Shown: in pieces, positions 33,360 to 40,366 of the stretch
Position numbering within the stretch: the first letter of the stretch is position 1
How the letters are laid out: every line of letters starts with the position of its first letter
NCBI GenBank assembly: GCA_934541105.1
Contig: CAKTDA010000005.1
Location: forward strand, 62,001-126,000
DNA: 64,000 nucleotides
Source of the DNA: an uncultured Luteitalea sp.
GTDB taxonomy: Bacteria; Acidobacteriota; Vicinamibacteria; Vicinamibacterales; Vicinamibacteraceae
Direction of reading: 5' to 3'
Notes under the pieces: model-generated
Seen by the model: the letters and a program-made list of their open reading frames with translations, nothing else
Databases searched by the model: none
What the model was told of the DNA's origin: nothing
Position numbers and translations under genes: made by a program

Positions 33360-35402
33360 CTACCAGATCTTCACGCGCTCTTCGGGGGCCAGGTACAGGG
33401 CGTCCTCCGGCTTCACGTCGAACGCCGTATACCACGCGTCCATGTTCCGGACGACGCCGTTCGTGCGGTACTCGGGCATCGAGTGCGGATCGGTCACCAG
33501 ACGCTGACGCGTGTCGTCCTCGCGCGCCATCGCCCGCCACACCTGCGCCCAGGCGAGGAAAAAGCGCTGGTCGCCCGTGTAGCCGTCGATGACAGGCGCC
33601 TCGCGGCCGTCGAGTGAGAGCTTGTACGCCGTGTACGCCATCGTCAGGCCGCCGAGATCGCCGATGTTCTCGCCCATCGTCAGCTGGCCATTGATGCAGC
33701 CGTTCGGCACGGGGCAGTACGCGCTGTACTGGGTGCCGAGCCGCTCGGTGGCCGCCTTGAACTTCGCGTCGGTCTCGGGTGTCCACCAGTTGCGCGTGCG
33801 CCCGGCCTCGTCGAATGCCCGACCCTGATCGTCGAAGCCGTGACCGATCTCGTGGCCGATCACGGCGCCGATGGCACCGTAGTTGACCGCCGGATCCGCG
33901 TGGACGTCGAAGAACGGCGGCTGCAGGATGGCTGCCGGGAACGTGATCTGGTTCATCAGCGGGTGGTAGTACGCGTTGACCTCCTGCGGGTTCATGCCCC
34001 ACTCCTCGCGATCGACCGGTTCGCCGAGGCGCGCCACCTGCCGTTTCCATTCGAACAGTCGCGCGTTGACGACGTTCTCGAAGTGCCGGCCCTTCTCGAT
34101 CGACAACGCGCCGTAGTCGCGCCACTTGGACGGGTACCCGACGCGCGGTTCGAACGTCGCGAGCTTCTTCAGTGCCTCGGCCCGCGTCGGCTCGTCCATC
34201 CATGGCAACTGCTTCAGACGCCCTTCGAGCGCCGCGCGGAGGTTGGCGACGAGCGCGTCCATCTCGGACTTGTGGCCCGGCGGGAAGAACTTCGCGACGT
34301 ACACCTCGCCCACGCCCTCGCCGATGTTCTGGTCGAGCAGCGTGATGCCGCGCTTCCAGCGGTCGCGCTGCGCCTGCACGCCGCGCAGCGTCCTGCCGTA
34401 GAACTCGAAGTTCGCGTCGTCGAACGCCTTCGTCAGGTGCGCCGCGTTGTCGGAGGCAATGTGGAAGCGGAGGTAGGTCTTCCAGGCCTCGACCGGTTCG
34501 CGCGCCACGAGCGCGGCGCCATCGCGCACGGCGGTGTCGCCGTACGCCACGATGCGATCGAGCGTCGCGGGCAGGCCCAGGCCGGGCAGGATCACGTCCC
34601 AGTCGATGGCTGGGGCAAACGTCCTGAACGTCGCGTACGGCATGGCCTTGATCGCGCGCGGGACGTCGCGCAGGTCGGCCTGCGGCCAGTGCGCGCGGGC
34701 GATCTTCGTCTCGAGCGCGATGACCGTGTTTGCGGAGGCGGCCGGCGACGGGTCGCCGATGAGCTCGAAGATCCGCGTCACGTATGTCTCGTAGGCGTCG
34801 CGATACTTCCTGAAGTCATCGCCCTCCTTCAGGTAGTAGTCGCGATCGGGCATGCCGAGGCCGTCCTGGCCGGCCCACACGGCATAGCGCGACGGGTCGT
34901 CGGGGTCGGCTTCGATGCCGAGGCTGAACGGCGCGGTGAAGTCCGTGGTCGCCATCAGGGCGAGCAGGTCCTGCCTGTCGGCGACCGCGGCAATGCGATC
35001 GAGGTAGGGCTGGAGGGGACTGAGGCCGCGTGCCTCGATGGCGGCTTCGTCCATCCAGCTCGTGTACATGTCGCCGACCTTGGCGGCAGTCGATCCTGCG
35101 GACGGGTTGGACTTCGCGAGTTCGTCGAGCACCGTCCTCACGTCGCGCTCCGACTTGTCGCGGAGCGCATCGAACGCCCCGTAGCGCCCCTTGTCGGGGG
35201 GAATCTCGAAGGTCGCGAGCCAGCTGCCGTTGGCGTAGCGGAAGAAGTCGTCGCCCGGCTTCACGGCCTTGTCCATGTTTGCCGTGTCGAGGCCGAAGGT
35301 GCCGAGCGCGGGTGCTTCTGGTGCCGCGGCCGGCGTGGGCGCACTGCTGGAGCAGGCCGACAAGACGATGAGGGATGCCGACAGCAGGAGGGCTCGGTGC
35401 AT
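33360..35402 (-). CDS. M13-family zinc metallopeptidase (neprilysin/PepO-like), lipoprotein
   Basis: A 680-residue oligopeptidase. ATG 35402 gives a lipoprotein leader (ALLLSASLIVLSAC) with lipobox LSAC, so it is a lipid-anchored periplasmic enzyme. Zinc ligands are in VIGHEIGHGFDDQGR (HExxH) and GENIGDLGGL (ExxxD). N-terminal KPGDDFFRYANGSWL and the substrate-binding NAYYHPLMNQITFPAAILQP are canonical for M13, as are the terminal RTNGVVRNMDAWYTAFDVKP and final W. Full length for the family. It would degrade small peptides. Confidence 0.96.
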   Translation of the reverse strand: MHRALLLSASLIVLSACSSSAPTPAAAPEAPALGTFGLDTANMDKAVKPGDDFFRYANGSWLATFEIPPDKGRYGAFDALRDKSERDVRTVLDELAKSNPSAGSTAAKVGDMYTSWMDEAAIEARGLSPLQPYLDRIAAVADRQDLLALMATTDFTAPFSLGIEADPDDPSRYAVWAGQDGLGMPDRDYYLKEGDDFRKYRDAYETYVTRIFELIGDPSPAASANTVIALETKIARAHWPQADLRDVPRAIKAMPYATFRTFAPAIDWDVILPGLGLPATLDRIVAYGDTAVRDGAALVAREPVEAWKTYLRFHIASDNAAHLTKAFDDANFEFYGRTLRGVQAQRDRWKRGITLLDQNIGEGVGEVYVAKFFPPGHKSEMDALVANLRAALEGRLKQLPWMDEPTRAEALKKLATFEPRVGYPSKWRDYGALSIEKGRHFENVVNARLFEWKRQVARLGEPVDREEWGMNPQEVNAYYHPLMNQITFPAAILQPPFFDVHADPAVNYGAIGAVIGHEIGHGFDDQGRAFDEAGRTRNWWTPETDAKFKAATERLGTQYSAYCPVPNGCINGQLTMGENIGDLGGLTMAYTAYKLSLDGREAPVIDGYTGDQRFFLAWAQVWRAMAREDDTRQRLVTDPHSMPEYRTNGVVRNMDAWYTAFDVKPEDALYLAPEERVKIW

Positions 35403-35550
35403 GCACGGATCCTCGCATCGCACGGCGATTGGCCGCAACAGCAGCCTGGCGGGCGTGCGGCCGCGGGCCGCGCCCTACCAGCAGCGGGACCTCACCATCG
35501 ATAATGCTCGCGCGCGGACGATGGGGACGCGCAGGCTCGGGAGGAGGAGC

Positions 35551-36297
35551 GTGGCTGGCAGACTTGCAGGCAGGCGGGCGTTGATCACGGCAGCAGGGCA
35601 GGGCATCGGGCGCGCGAGTGCCGAAGCCTTCGCGCGTGAAGGCGCACACGTCGTGGCCACCGACATCGACGCGCGGGTACTCGCCACGCTGACCGGCTGC
35701 GAGACGCGTCAGCTCGACGTCACCGATCCCGCCGCCATCACGGCGCTCACTGCCGATCTCGGCCCGATCGACGTGCTGTTCAACTGCGCCGGCGTCGTCC
35801 ATGCCGGCACCATCCTCGAGTGCTCCGAGAGCGACTGGGCTCGCGCCATCGAGCTGAACGCCACCGCGCAGTTCCGGATGGTGCGCGCGGTGCTGCCCGG
35901 CATGCTCGCGCAGCAGCGGGGCTCGATCGTCAACATGTCGTCGGTCGCATCGAGCGTGACGGGCGTGCCGAACCGGTTCGCCTATGGCGCGAGCAAGGCC
36001 GCCGTGATCGGCCTGACGAAGTCGGTGGCCGCCGACTTCGTGGCACGCGGCATCCGCTGCAATGCCATCTGCCCCGGCACGGTGGAGTCACCGTCGCTCC
36101 GCGATCGCATCCGCGCGCAGGCCGAGGCCGGCGGCCAGGACGAGGCCGACGTGCTTGCGGCATTCCGCGCCCGCCAGCCCATGGGCCGCCTCGGCACGCC
36201 CGAAGAGATTGCGATGCTTGCCGTCCACCTCGCGTCCGACGAGTCGTCCTTCACCACCGGCGCGATCTACGTCGTGGACGGCGGCTGGACGACGTAG
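35551..36297 (+). CDS. Short-chain dehydrogenase, DHRS6/BDH2-like
   Basis: A 248-residue classical SDR. GTG 35551 is chosen because GGGAGGAGGAG lies just upstream and the protein then begins MAGRLAGRRALITAAGQGIG; ATG 35521 would add ten Arg-rich residues. NAD-binding TAAGQGIGRA, NCAGVVHAG, catalytic S near 133 in NMSSVASSVTGV, and Y-x3-K in FAYGASKAAVIGLTKSVAAD. The run of NMSSVASS, SKAAVIGLTKSVAADF, GIRCN, CPGTVESPSL closely resembles human DHRS6 and its bacterial relative 2-keto-3-deoxy-L-fuconate dehydrogenase, so a sugar-acid or hydroxy-acid substrate is plausible. An unrelated pncB gene converges 12 bases away. Confidence 0.92.
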   Translation: MAGRLAGRRALITAAGQGIGRASAEAFAREGAHVVATDIDARVLATLTGCETRQLDVTDPAAITALTADLGPIDVLFNCAGVVHAGTILECSESDWARAIELNATAQFRMVRAVLPGMLAQQRGSIVNMSSVASSVTGVPNRFAYGASKAAVIGLTKSVAADFVARGIRCNAICPGTVESPSLRDRIRAQAEAGGQDEADVLAAFRARQPMGRLGTPEEIAMLAVHLASDESSFTTGAIYVVDGGWTT

Positions 36298-36309
36298 GAG
36301 ACGTCGCGG

Positions 36310-37605
36310 TCAATACTTCAACGCCACGGCCTCCGGATCGACGTAGTCCGCGGCGCGCTTGTAGCGCGCGACGTCATCGGGGGCGCCGATGGCCTTGGCG
36401 GGGTTGTCCGACAGCTTCACGAGGCCGCGGCCGGCGGCGCGTGTCGGCTTGATCACGAGCGACATCGGCCCGAACCACAGCCCGTCGTGCACGGTGTTGT
36501 CGAGCAGGTCGTTCGTGAGGCCGGTGCCCCATCCGTGGCTGACGCGGATGCGATCGCCGAAGCGGTCCTGCGCATCGAGCATCATCGGCAGGTCGAGGGC
36601 GTCGCTTGCGACGAGCATCTTCTCGCGCGGGTCGGCGCCGACCCGCTGGTACGCCTCGATGACCAGCTCGGCAAACGCACCAAGGTCGCCCGAGTCCCAG
36701 CGGAATCCCTTCCAGCGGCGGAGGTCATCGTCCGAGACCACGCGGAAGAAGAACGCGCTGCCGAACGTATCGGGCAGGAAGATCGACAGGCCCCACCCGT
36801 ACTGCTCCCACCAGTCGTCGATCACTCGCCGCTGCGCGGCGCTCAGCCACGCAGGGTCGGACTCGCCCGCATCGAGCATGCCGGCAATGACCATGGGCAG
36901 TTCGTGCGCCGACGTGCCCATCGGCACGAGTCCTGCCGCCATGGCCGCGTACGTGTTCGACGACCCCAGGAACTGCCCCTCGAACGCGCCGTCGTTCAGT
37001 TCGTCGCGGAGGGTCTCGTCGAGAAAGAGCTGCCAGGCGGCGGCAAAACGACGACGTGTGCCGAAGTCCGAGAACACGACGTCACGGCGTGCCCGCAGCA
37101 CGATCAGCTTGTCGCGCAGCCGCCGGATGCCCTGGGCGACGATGGCTGCGCGCTCGAAGGGCGAGAGCCGGCGCAGCAGCGTGCGGTAGTAGACCTCGTT
37201 GACGATCGACAGCGCCGTCGTCTCCCAGTAGGTGACGTCAGCCCACGGGCCGGAGAATTCCAGCTCGATCTGTTCGCCGCGGCGCGCGAGGTGATAGTCG
37301 GGCAGGCGAAGCGACCGCAGGTAGTCGAGGTAGCGCTCGTCGAACATCCGCTCCTGGTACTCGTTGGTGCCCCGGAGGTAGTGGAGTTCGCTGTTGGTGA
37401 ACATCAACGCGCGGGCGTGATCGAGGTGCTCGCGCAGTTCCCCGAGGTCGATCACGTCGCCGAGCCGAGCGGCCGGAGTCCTGTTCCTGAACGAGAAGGT
37501 GACGTCCACCTGGCGGTACTTGCGCCAGATGAGCTGTCCCATCGTGAACTTGTAGAAGTCCGGCTCGAGTCGTGAGCCGACGATGGGACCGGTGAAGTCG
37601 AACAC
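36310..37605 (-). CDS. pncB: Nicotinate phosphoribosyltransferase
   Basis: A 431-residue NAD-salvage enzyme making nicotinate mononucleotide from nicotinate and PRPP with ATP hydrolysis. Diagnostic motifs: LEPDFYKFTMGQLIWRKY near the start, VTFSFRNRT, EFSGPWADVTYWETTALSIV, FSDFGTRRRF, GTSAHELPMV with the phosphorylated-His region, FRWDSGD, and SHGWGTGLTNDLL. Start GTG 37605 is taken because it lies eight bases after a TACGAT -10 box and the sequence MFDFTGPIVGSRLEPD matches the family N-terminus. A longer open frame begins at 37632. Confidence 0.95.
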   Translation of the reverse strand: MFDFTGPIVGSRLEPDFYKFTMGQLIWRKYRQVDVTFSFRNRTPAARLGDVIDLGELREHLDHARALMFTNSELHYLRGTNEYQERMFDERYLDYLRSLRLPDYHLARRGEQIELEFSGPWADVTYWETTALSIVNEVYYRTLLRRLSPFERAAIVAQGIRRLRDKLIVLRARRDVVFSDFGTRRRFAAAWQLFLDETLRDELNDGAFEGQFLGSSNTYAAMAAGLVPMGTSAHELPMVIAGMLDAGESDPAWLSAAQRRVIDDWWEQYGWGLSIFLPDTFGSAFFFRVVSDDDLRRWKGFRWDSGDLGAFAELVIEAYQRVGADPREKMLVASDALDLPMMLDAQDRFGDRIRVSHGWGTGLTNDLLDNTVHDGLWFGPMSLVIKPTRAAGRGLVKLSDNPAKAIGAPDDVARYKRAADYVDPEAVALKY

Positions 37606-37613
37606 GAGGCGGC

Positions 37614-37619
37614 ATCGTA
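37614..37619 (-). promoter_or_regulatory. -10 box TACGAT, probable leaderless start of pncB
   Basis: On the minus strand TACGAT preceded by TGC, eight bases, then GTG 37605. No SD. Confidence 0.5.
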
Positions 37620-37661
37620 GCATCGGGCGCACGAGCCCGTTGCCAGGCGGTGAATGCAGAA

Positions 37662-37692
37662 GAGCCCGCCGGGCGCGTGTCCCGACGGGCTC
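37662..37692 (-). terminator. Rho-independent terminator of PEP-CTERM gene
   Basis: 12-base arms (37662-37673 and 37681-37692) around a 7-base loop with one mismatch. On the minus strand the stem is followed by TTCTGCATT. It lies 28 bases beyond the PEP-CTERM stop and upstream of pncB. Confidence 0.7.
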
Positions 37693-37719
37693 GTCTGTCA
37701 GCCCCCGCTCCTGCTGGTG

Positions 37720-38628
37720 TTACTGCTGGCGACGACGCAGGCGGACGCACCCGCCGGCAATCGCGAGGCCGAGCAGCGTGAGCGTTGTCGGCTCGGGCAC
37801 ATTGGGGTCTTCGGGATCGACGATGCCGCCATCTTCGGCGAAGGTCGCCGACAGGCCGCCGATGAACACGCCGCTGTCGAAGATGGTGTCCGAGGTGTCG
37901 GCAATCGCGATCTTCACGGTGTGCGTGCTCAGCAGAGGATCGAGCAGGCCGACGACCTTGAGCACGCGGGTCAGGCCGTTGTACTCGATGTCGTACAGGC
38001 CCGCGCCGACGGGATTGTCGATGAAGTTGGTCGGGTTGCCCGGCGTGTTGGAGATGAGATCGCCGTTGGGGAACTTCGCGTAGTTCACGCCATCGACGAA
38101 GAACCCGAAGATGTCCGTCACGCTCTGGGTCGGGAACTCGTCGGTGCCGAACACGAAGAACGCCTGGACGGCGTTGTTCTCCGGGGCCACTTCGAAGGTG
38201 AAGCTGATGAAGTTGGCGTCGTTGGTCACGTTCGTGCCGCCTGCCGACGCACTGAGGTCGCTGAGATCGTCGTCCCCGGCGGTTCCCAGGCTGCCGTCGA
38301 ACTGGTTGACCGTGTTCGTCAGCGGCAGATTGGCGTTCCCGCTCGTGAGCAGCACGCCGTCCGGCAGTTCGAGCGTCGGCGACGAACCGGAACTCGGGGC
38401 CAGCACGAAGTTCGTGTAGGTGCCCGACTGGTTCGCGATGCCGACGAACGTCTGACCGCCGATGTTGCTGAGTCCGCTGCCGCCGCTCGCCTGGACGGCC
38501 GGAATCAGGATGTCGGCCTGATCGGTCGTGAGCGTGGTGATGATGGGCGCTGCGCTTGCCGTGGCCGCGCCGATGACGAGCGCTGCCGCGACGTGCAGGG
38601 CAGTGCCGGTTGCCGAAAGATGCTTCAT
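37720..38628 (-). CDS. Exported PEP-CTERM sorted protein
   Basis: A 302-residue surface or matrix protein. Signal peptide (ATGTALHVAAALVIGAATAS, then A). The choice-of-anchor body is Asn/Gly/Asp-rich and beta-rich (ADILIPAVQASGGSGLSNIG, ISFTFEVAPENNAVQAFFVF, DEFPTQSVTDIFGFFVDGVN). C-terminal sorting signal VPEPTTLTLLGLAIAGGCVR followed by a basic LRRRQQ tail is a textbook PEP-CTERM: motif, TM helix, Arg cluster. It should be processed by exosortase EpsH/XrtA, which is not in this window. ATG 38628 has GGGGG six bases upstream; the frame runs on upstream without coding character. Confidence 0.93.
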   Translation of the reverse strand: MKHLSATGTALHVAAALVIGAATASAAPIITTLTTDQADILIPAVQASGGSGLSNIGGQTFVGIANQSGTYTNFVLAPSSGSSPTLELPDGVLLTSGNANLPLTNTVNQFDGSLGTAGDDDLSDLSASAGGTNVTNDANFISFTFEVAPENNAVQAFFVFGTDEFPTQSVTDIFGFFVDGVNYAKFPNGDLISNTPGNPTNFIDNPVGAGLYDIEYNGLTRVLKVVGLLDPLLSTHTVKIAIADTSDTIFDSGVFIGGLSATFAEDGGIVDPEDPNVPEPTTLTLLGLAIAGGCVRLRRRQQ

Positions 38629-38696
38629 ACGTTCCCCCGCGAAATTGCAAGACTCCCGCGCAATCCAACCGATTGCCGAGACCGAGCCTGCATCGC

Positions 38697-38716
38697 TGCA
38701 AATGCCGAGCCTTCGG
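38697..38716 (-). promoter_or_regulatory. Possible sigma-54 promoter of PEP-CTERM gene
   Basis: Minus strand AGGCTC, five bases, TTGCA: GG at 38711-38710, exactly ten bases, GC at 38699-38698, resembling TGGCAC-N5-TTGCA with two mismatches in the first element. Some PEP-CTERM genes are controlled by sigma-54 and PrsR. The 260-base gap (38629-38888) holds nothing else clear. Confidence 0.3.
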
Positions 38717-38888
38717 TACGCATCCGCTGAGTGGGATCGTTGCCGTCTCGTGCCCCAACAGCGCACTGGCGAGTTCCTCGGGAGCGCTACTAAAGGGCCG
38801 CCCCAGGGAGACATCAGCGCACGTGTTCCTTGCAGCTCACTCACTCCAAACGCGCAGCCGTGGGGGAACGAACAGGGCGCTTGTTCCT

Positions 38889-40358
38889 TCAGCCGAATAC
38901 GGCGGTGACAGGCTTGCCGATGCCGTCCCTGGTCACGTAGACCGGCCGGCGTTCGACGGTGTAGGCCGTGTCGGGCGGGATGCCGAGGGCATGGAAGATC
39001 GTCGCGTGCAGGTGCTCGACGGGCACCGGATGCTCGATCGTCGTGCACGGACGCTCGTCGGCCGTGCGTCCGTAGACGAATCCCTTTTTCACGCCACCGC
39101 CGAAGAGCAGGATGGACCCCGCGGCCGTGAAGTGCCGATGCATGCCGTAGTGCCGCGGATCGCTCATGACGTCGGGCATGTCGATTGCCTGATCCTTGAC
39201 CTCCCGGCCGACCTTGCCCTCGGTGACGGCATCACGCCCGAACTCGCTGGCGAGGATCACGAGCGTGCGATCGAGCAGGCCGCGCGCTTCGAGGTCGCGA
39301 ACCAACTGGGCGACCGGCGCGTCGATCTGCTGCTTCATGGCCACGGTGCGCGAGTGGCCGTGTTCGTGCGTGTCCCAATAGAGGAACGGGATGTACTCGG
39401 ACGTCACCTCGACGTAGCGGGCGCCGGCCTCGACGAGGCGCCTGGCGAGCAGGCAGCCGCGGCCGAAGCGGCCCGTGTCGTAGGCCTGCAGCGAGGCGGC
39501 CGGCTCGAGGGCGAGGTCGAACGCCTTCGCGGCAGGCGATCGGAGCAGCCTGTCGGCGCCCTCGAGCGCGCGGACGAGCGACTGTCGCTGGAAGTCGCTG
39601 CCGTATCGGTGGACCGGTTCTTCCGCGAGCAGTCGCTCGAACAGTTGTCGCCGGCTCTGGAACCGACCGGCGCCGAGTGACGGCGGCGGGCGCACGGCTG
39701 CCGCCGCGTCCTGGGGATCGACGATGAGGAACGGCCCGTGCTCGGTGCCGAGGAAGCCCGCCGTGTGAAAGGCTTTCAGCGTCCCGATCTCGCCGGCCCC
39801 TTCGACGGTCTGGCCGATGGTGATGAACGCGGGCATGTCGGCCTCGCGCGGGCCGAGCGTGCGCGAGATCGTGGCGCCGATGTGCGGCATGGCCATCGGC
39901 TGCGGCGGCACATAGCCCGTGTGCCAGTGGTACTGGTGCCGCGCGTGCAGGATGAAACCGAGGTCGGCGGCCTGGAATCCGCGGATCACCGTGCCGCGAT
40001 CGATCACGGCCGCAATCCGTTCGAGCCCCTGCGTGAACTTGATGTCGTCCACGACGGTGTCGATCGCCGGGAACGTGCTCAGCACACGGTCGGTCGGCAC
40101 GCCAGGGGCGTACGGCGTGTAGCGCTTGGGATCGAACGTCTCGGTCTGCGCCATGCCGCCGGCCATCCAGAGCACGATCACCGCGTCGGCCGTGGCCCGG
40201 CGCCTGCGGAACTCGCCCTGCGCGTGCACAAGCCCCGGCTCGCTGCCGGCAAGCGCCGCGAGCGTACCGGCCGCCGTCGCGCCGACGAACTGCCGGCGGG
40301 TCAACCGGGCGTGGATTCTCCGCTCCTCGGGTGTTGCTGCATCCTCGTGTTCGGCCAT
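38889..40358 (-). CDS. DUF1501 family protein with Tat signal (sulfatase-like fold)
   Basis: A 489-residue exported protein. Twin-arginine leader ARLTRRQFVGATAAGTLAAL. DUF1501 motifs: DAVIVLWMAGGMAQTETFDP, FILHARHQYHWHTGY, PAFITIG, LLARRLVEAGARYVEVTSEY, DTHEHGH, RTLVILASEFGRDAVTEGKV, GRHYG-like MHRHFTAAGSILLFGGGVK, and GIPPDTAYTVERRPVYVTRD at the end. It partners the DUF1549/DUF1553 gene, eight bases upstream, as in Planctomycetes and Acidobacteriota. The biochemical function is not established; an alkaline-phosphatase/sulfatase-like fold acting in periplasmic polysaccharide use is usually supposed. ATG 40358 has GAGG upstream. Confidence 0.93.
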   Translation of the reverse strand: MAEHEDAATPEERRIHARLTRRQFVGATAAGTLAALAGSEPGLVHAQGEFRRRRATADAVIVLWMAGGMAQTETFDPKRYTPYAPGVPTDRVLSTFPAIDTVVDDIKFTQGLERIAAVIDRGTVIRGFQAADLGFILHARHQYHWHTGYVPPQPMAMPHIGATISRTLGPREADMPAFITIGQTVEGAGEIGTLKAFHTAGFLGTEHGPFLIVDPQDAAAAVRPPPSLGAGRFQSRRQLFERLLAEEPVHRYGSDFQRQSLVRALEGADRLLRSPAAKAFDLALEPAASLQAYDTGRFGRGCLLARRLVEAGARYVEVTSEYIPFLYWDTHEHGHSRTVAMKQQIDAPVAQLVRDLEARGLLDRTLVILASEFGRDAVTEGKVGREVKDQAIDMPDVMSDPRHYGMHRHFTAAGSILLFGGGVKKGFVYGRTADERPCTTIEHPVPVEHLHATIFHALGIPPDTAYTVERRPVYVTRDGIGKPVTAVFG

Positions 40359-40366
40359 CGCGTGCC

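Noticed and set aside
33340..33380. A terminator between the response regulator and M13 genes
   Set aside because: The two stops abut with no spacer and no inverted repeat is present.
38868..38888. Hairpin GGAACA...TGTTC just after the DUF1501 stop
   Set aside because: Stem of only five or six bases with no T-tract; too weak to call a terminator.
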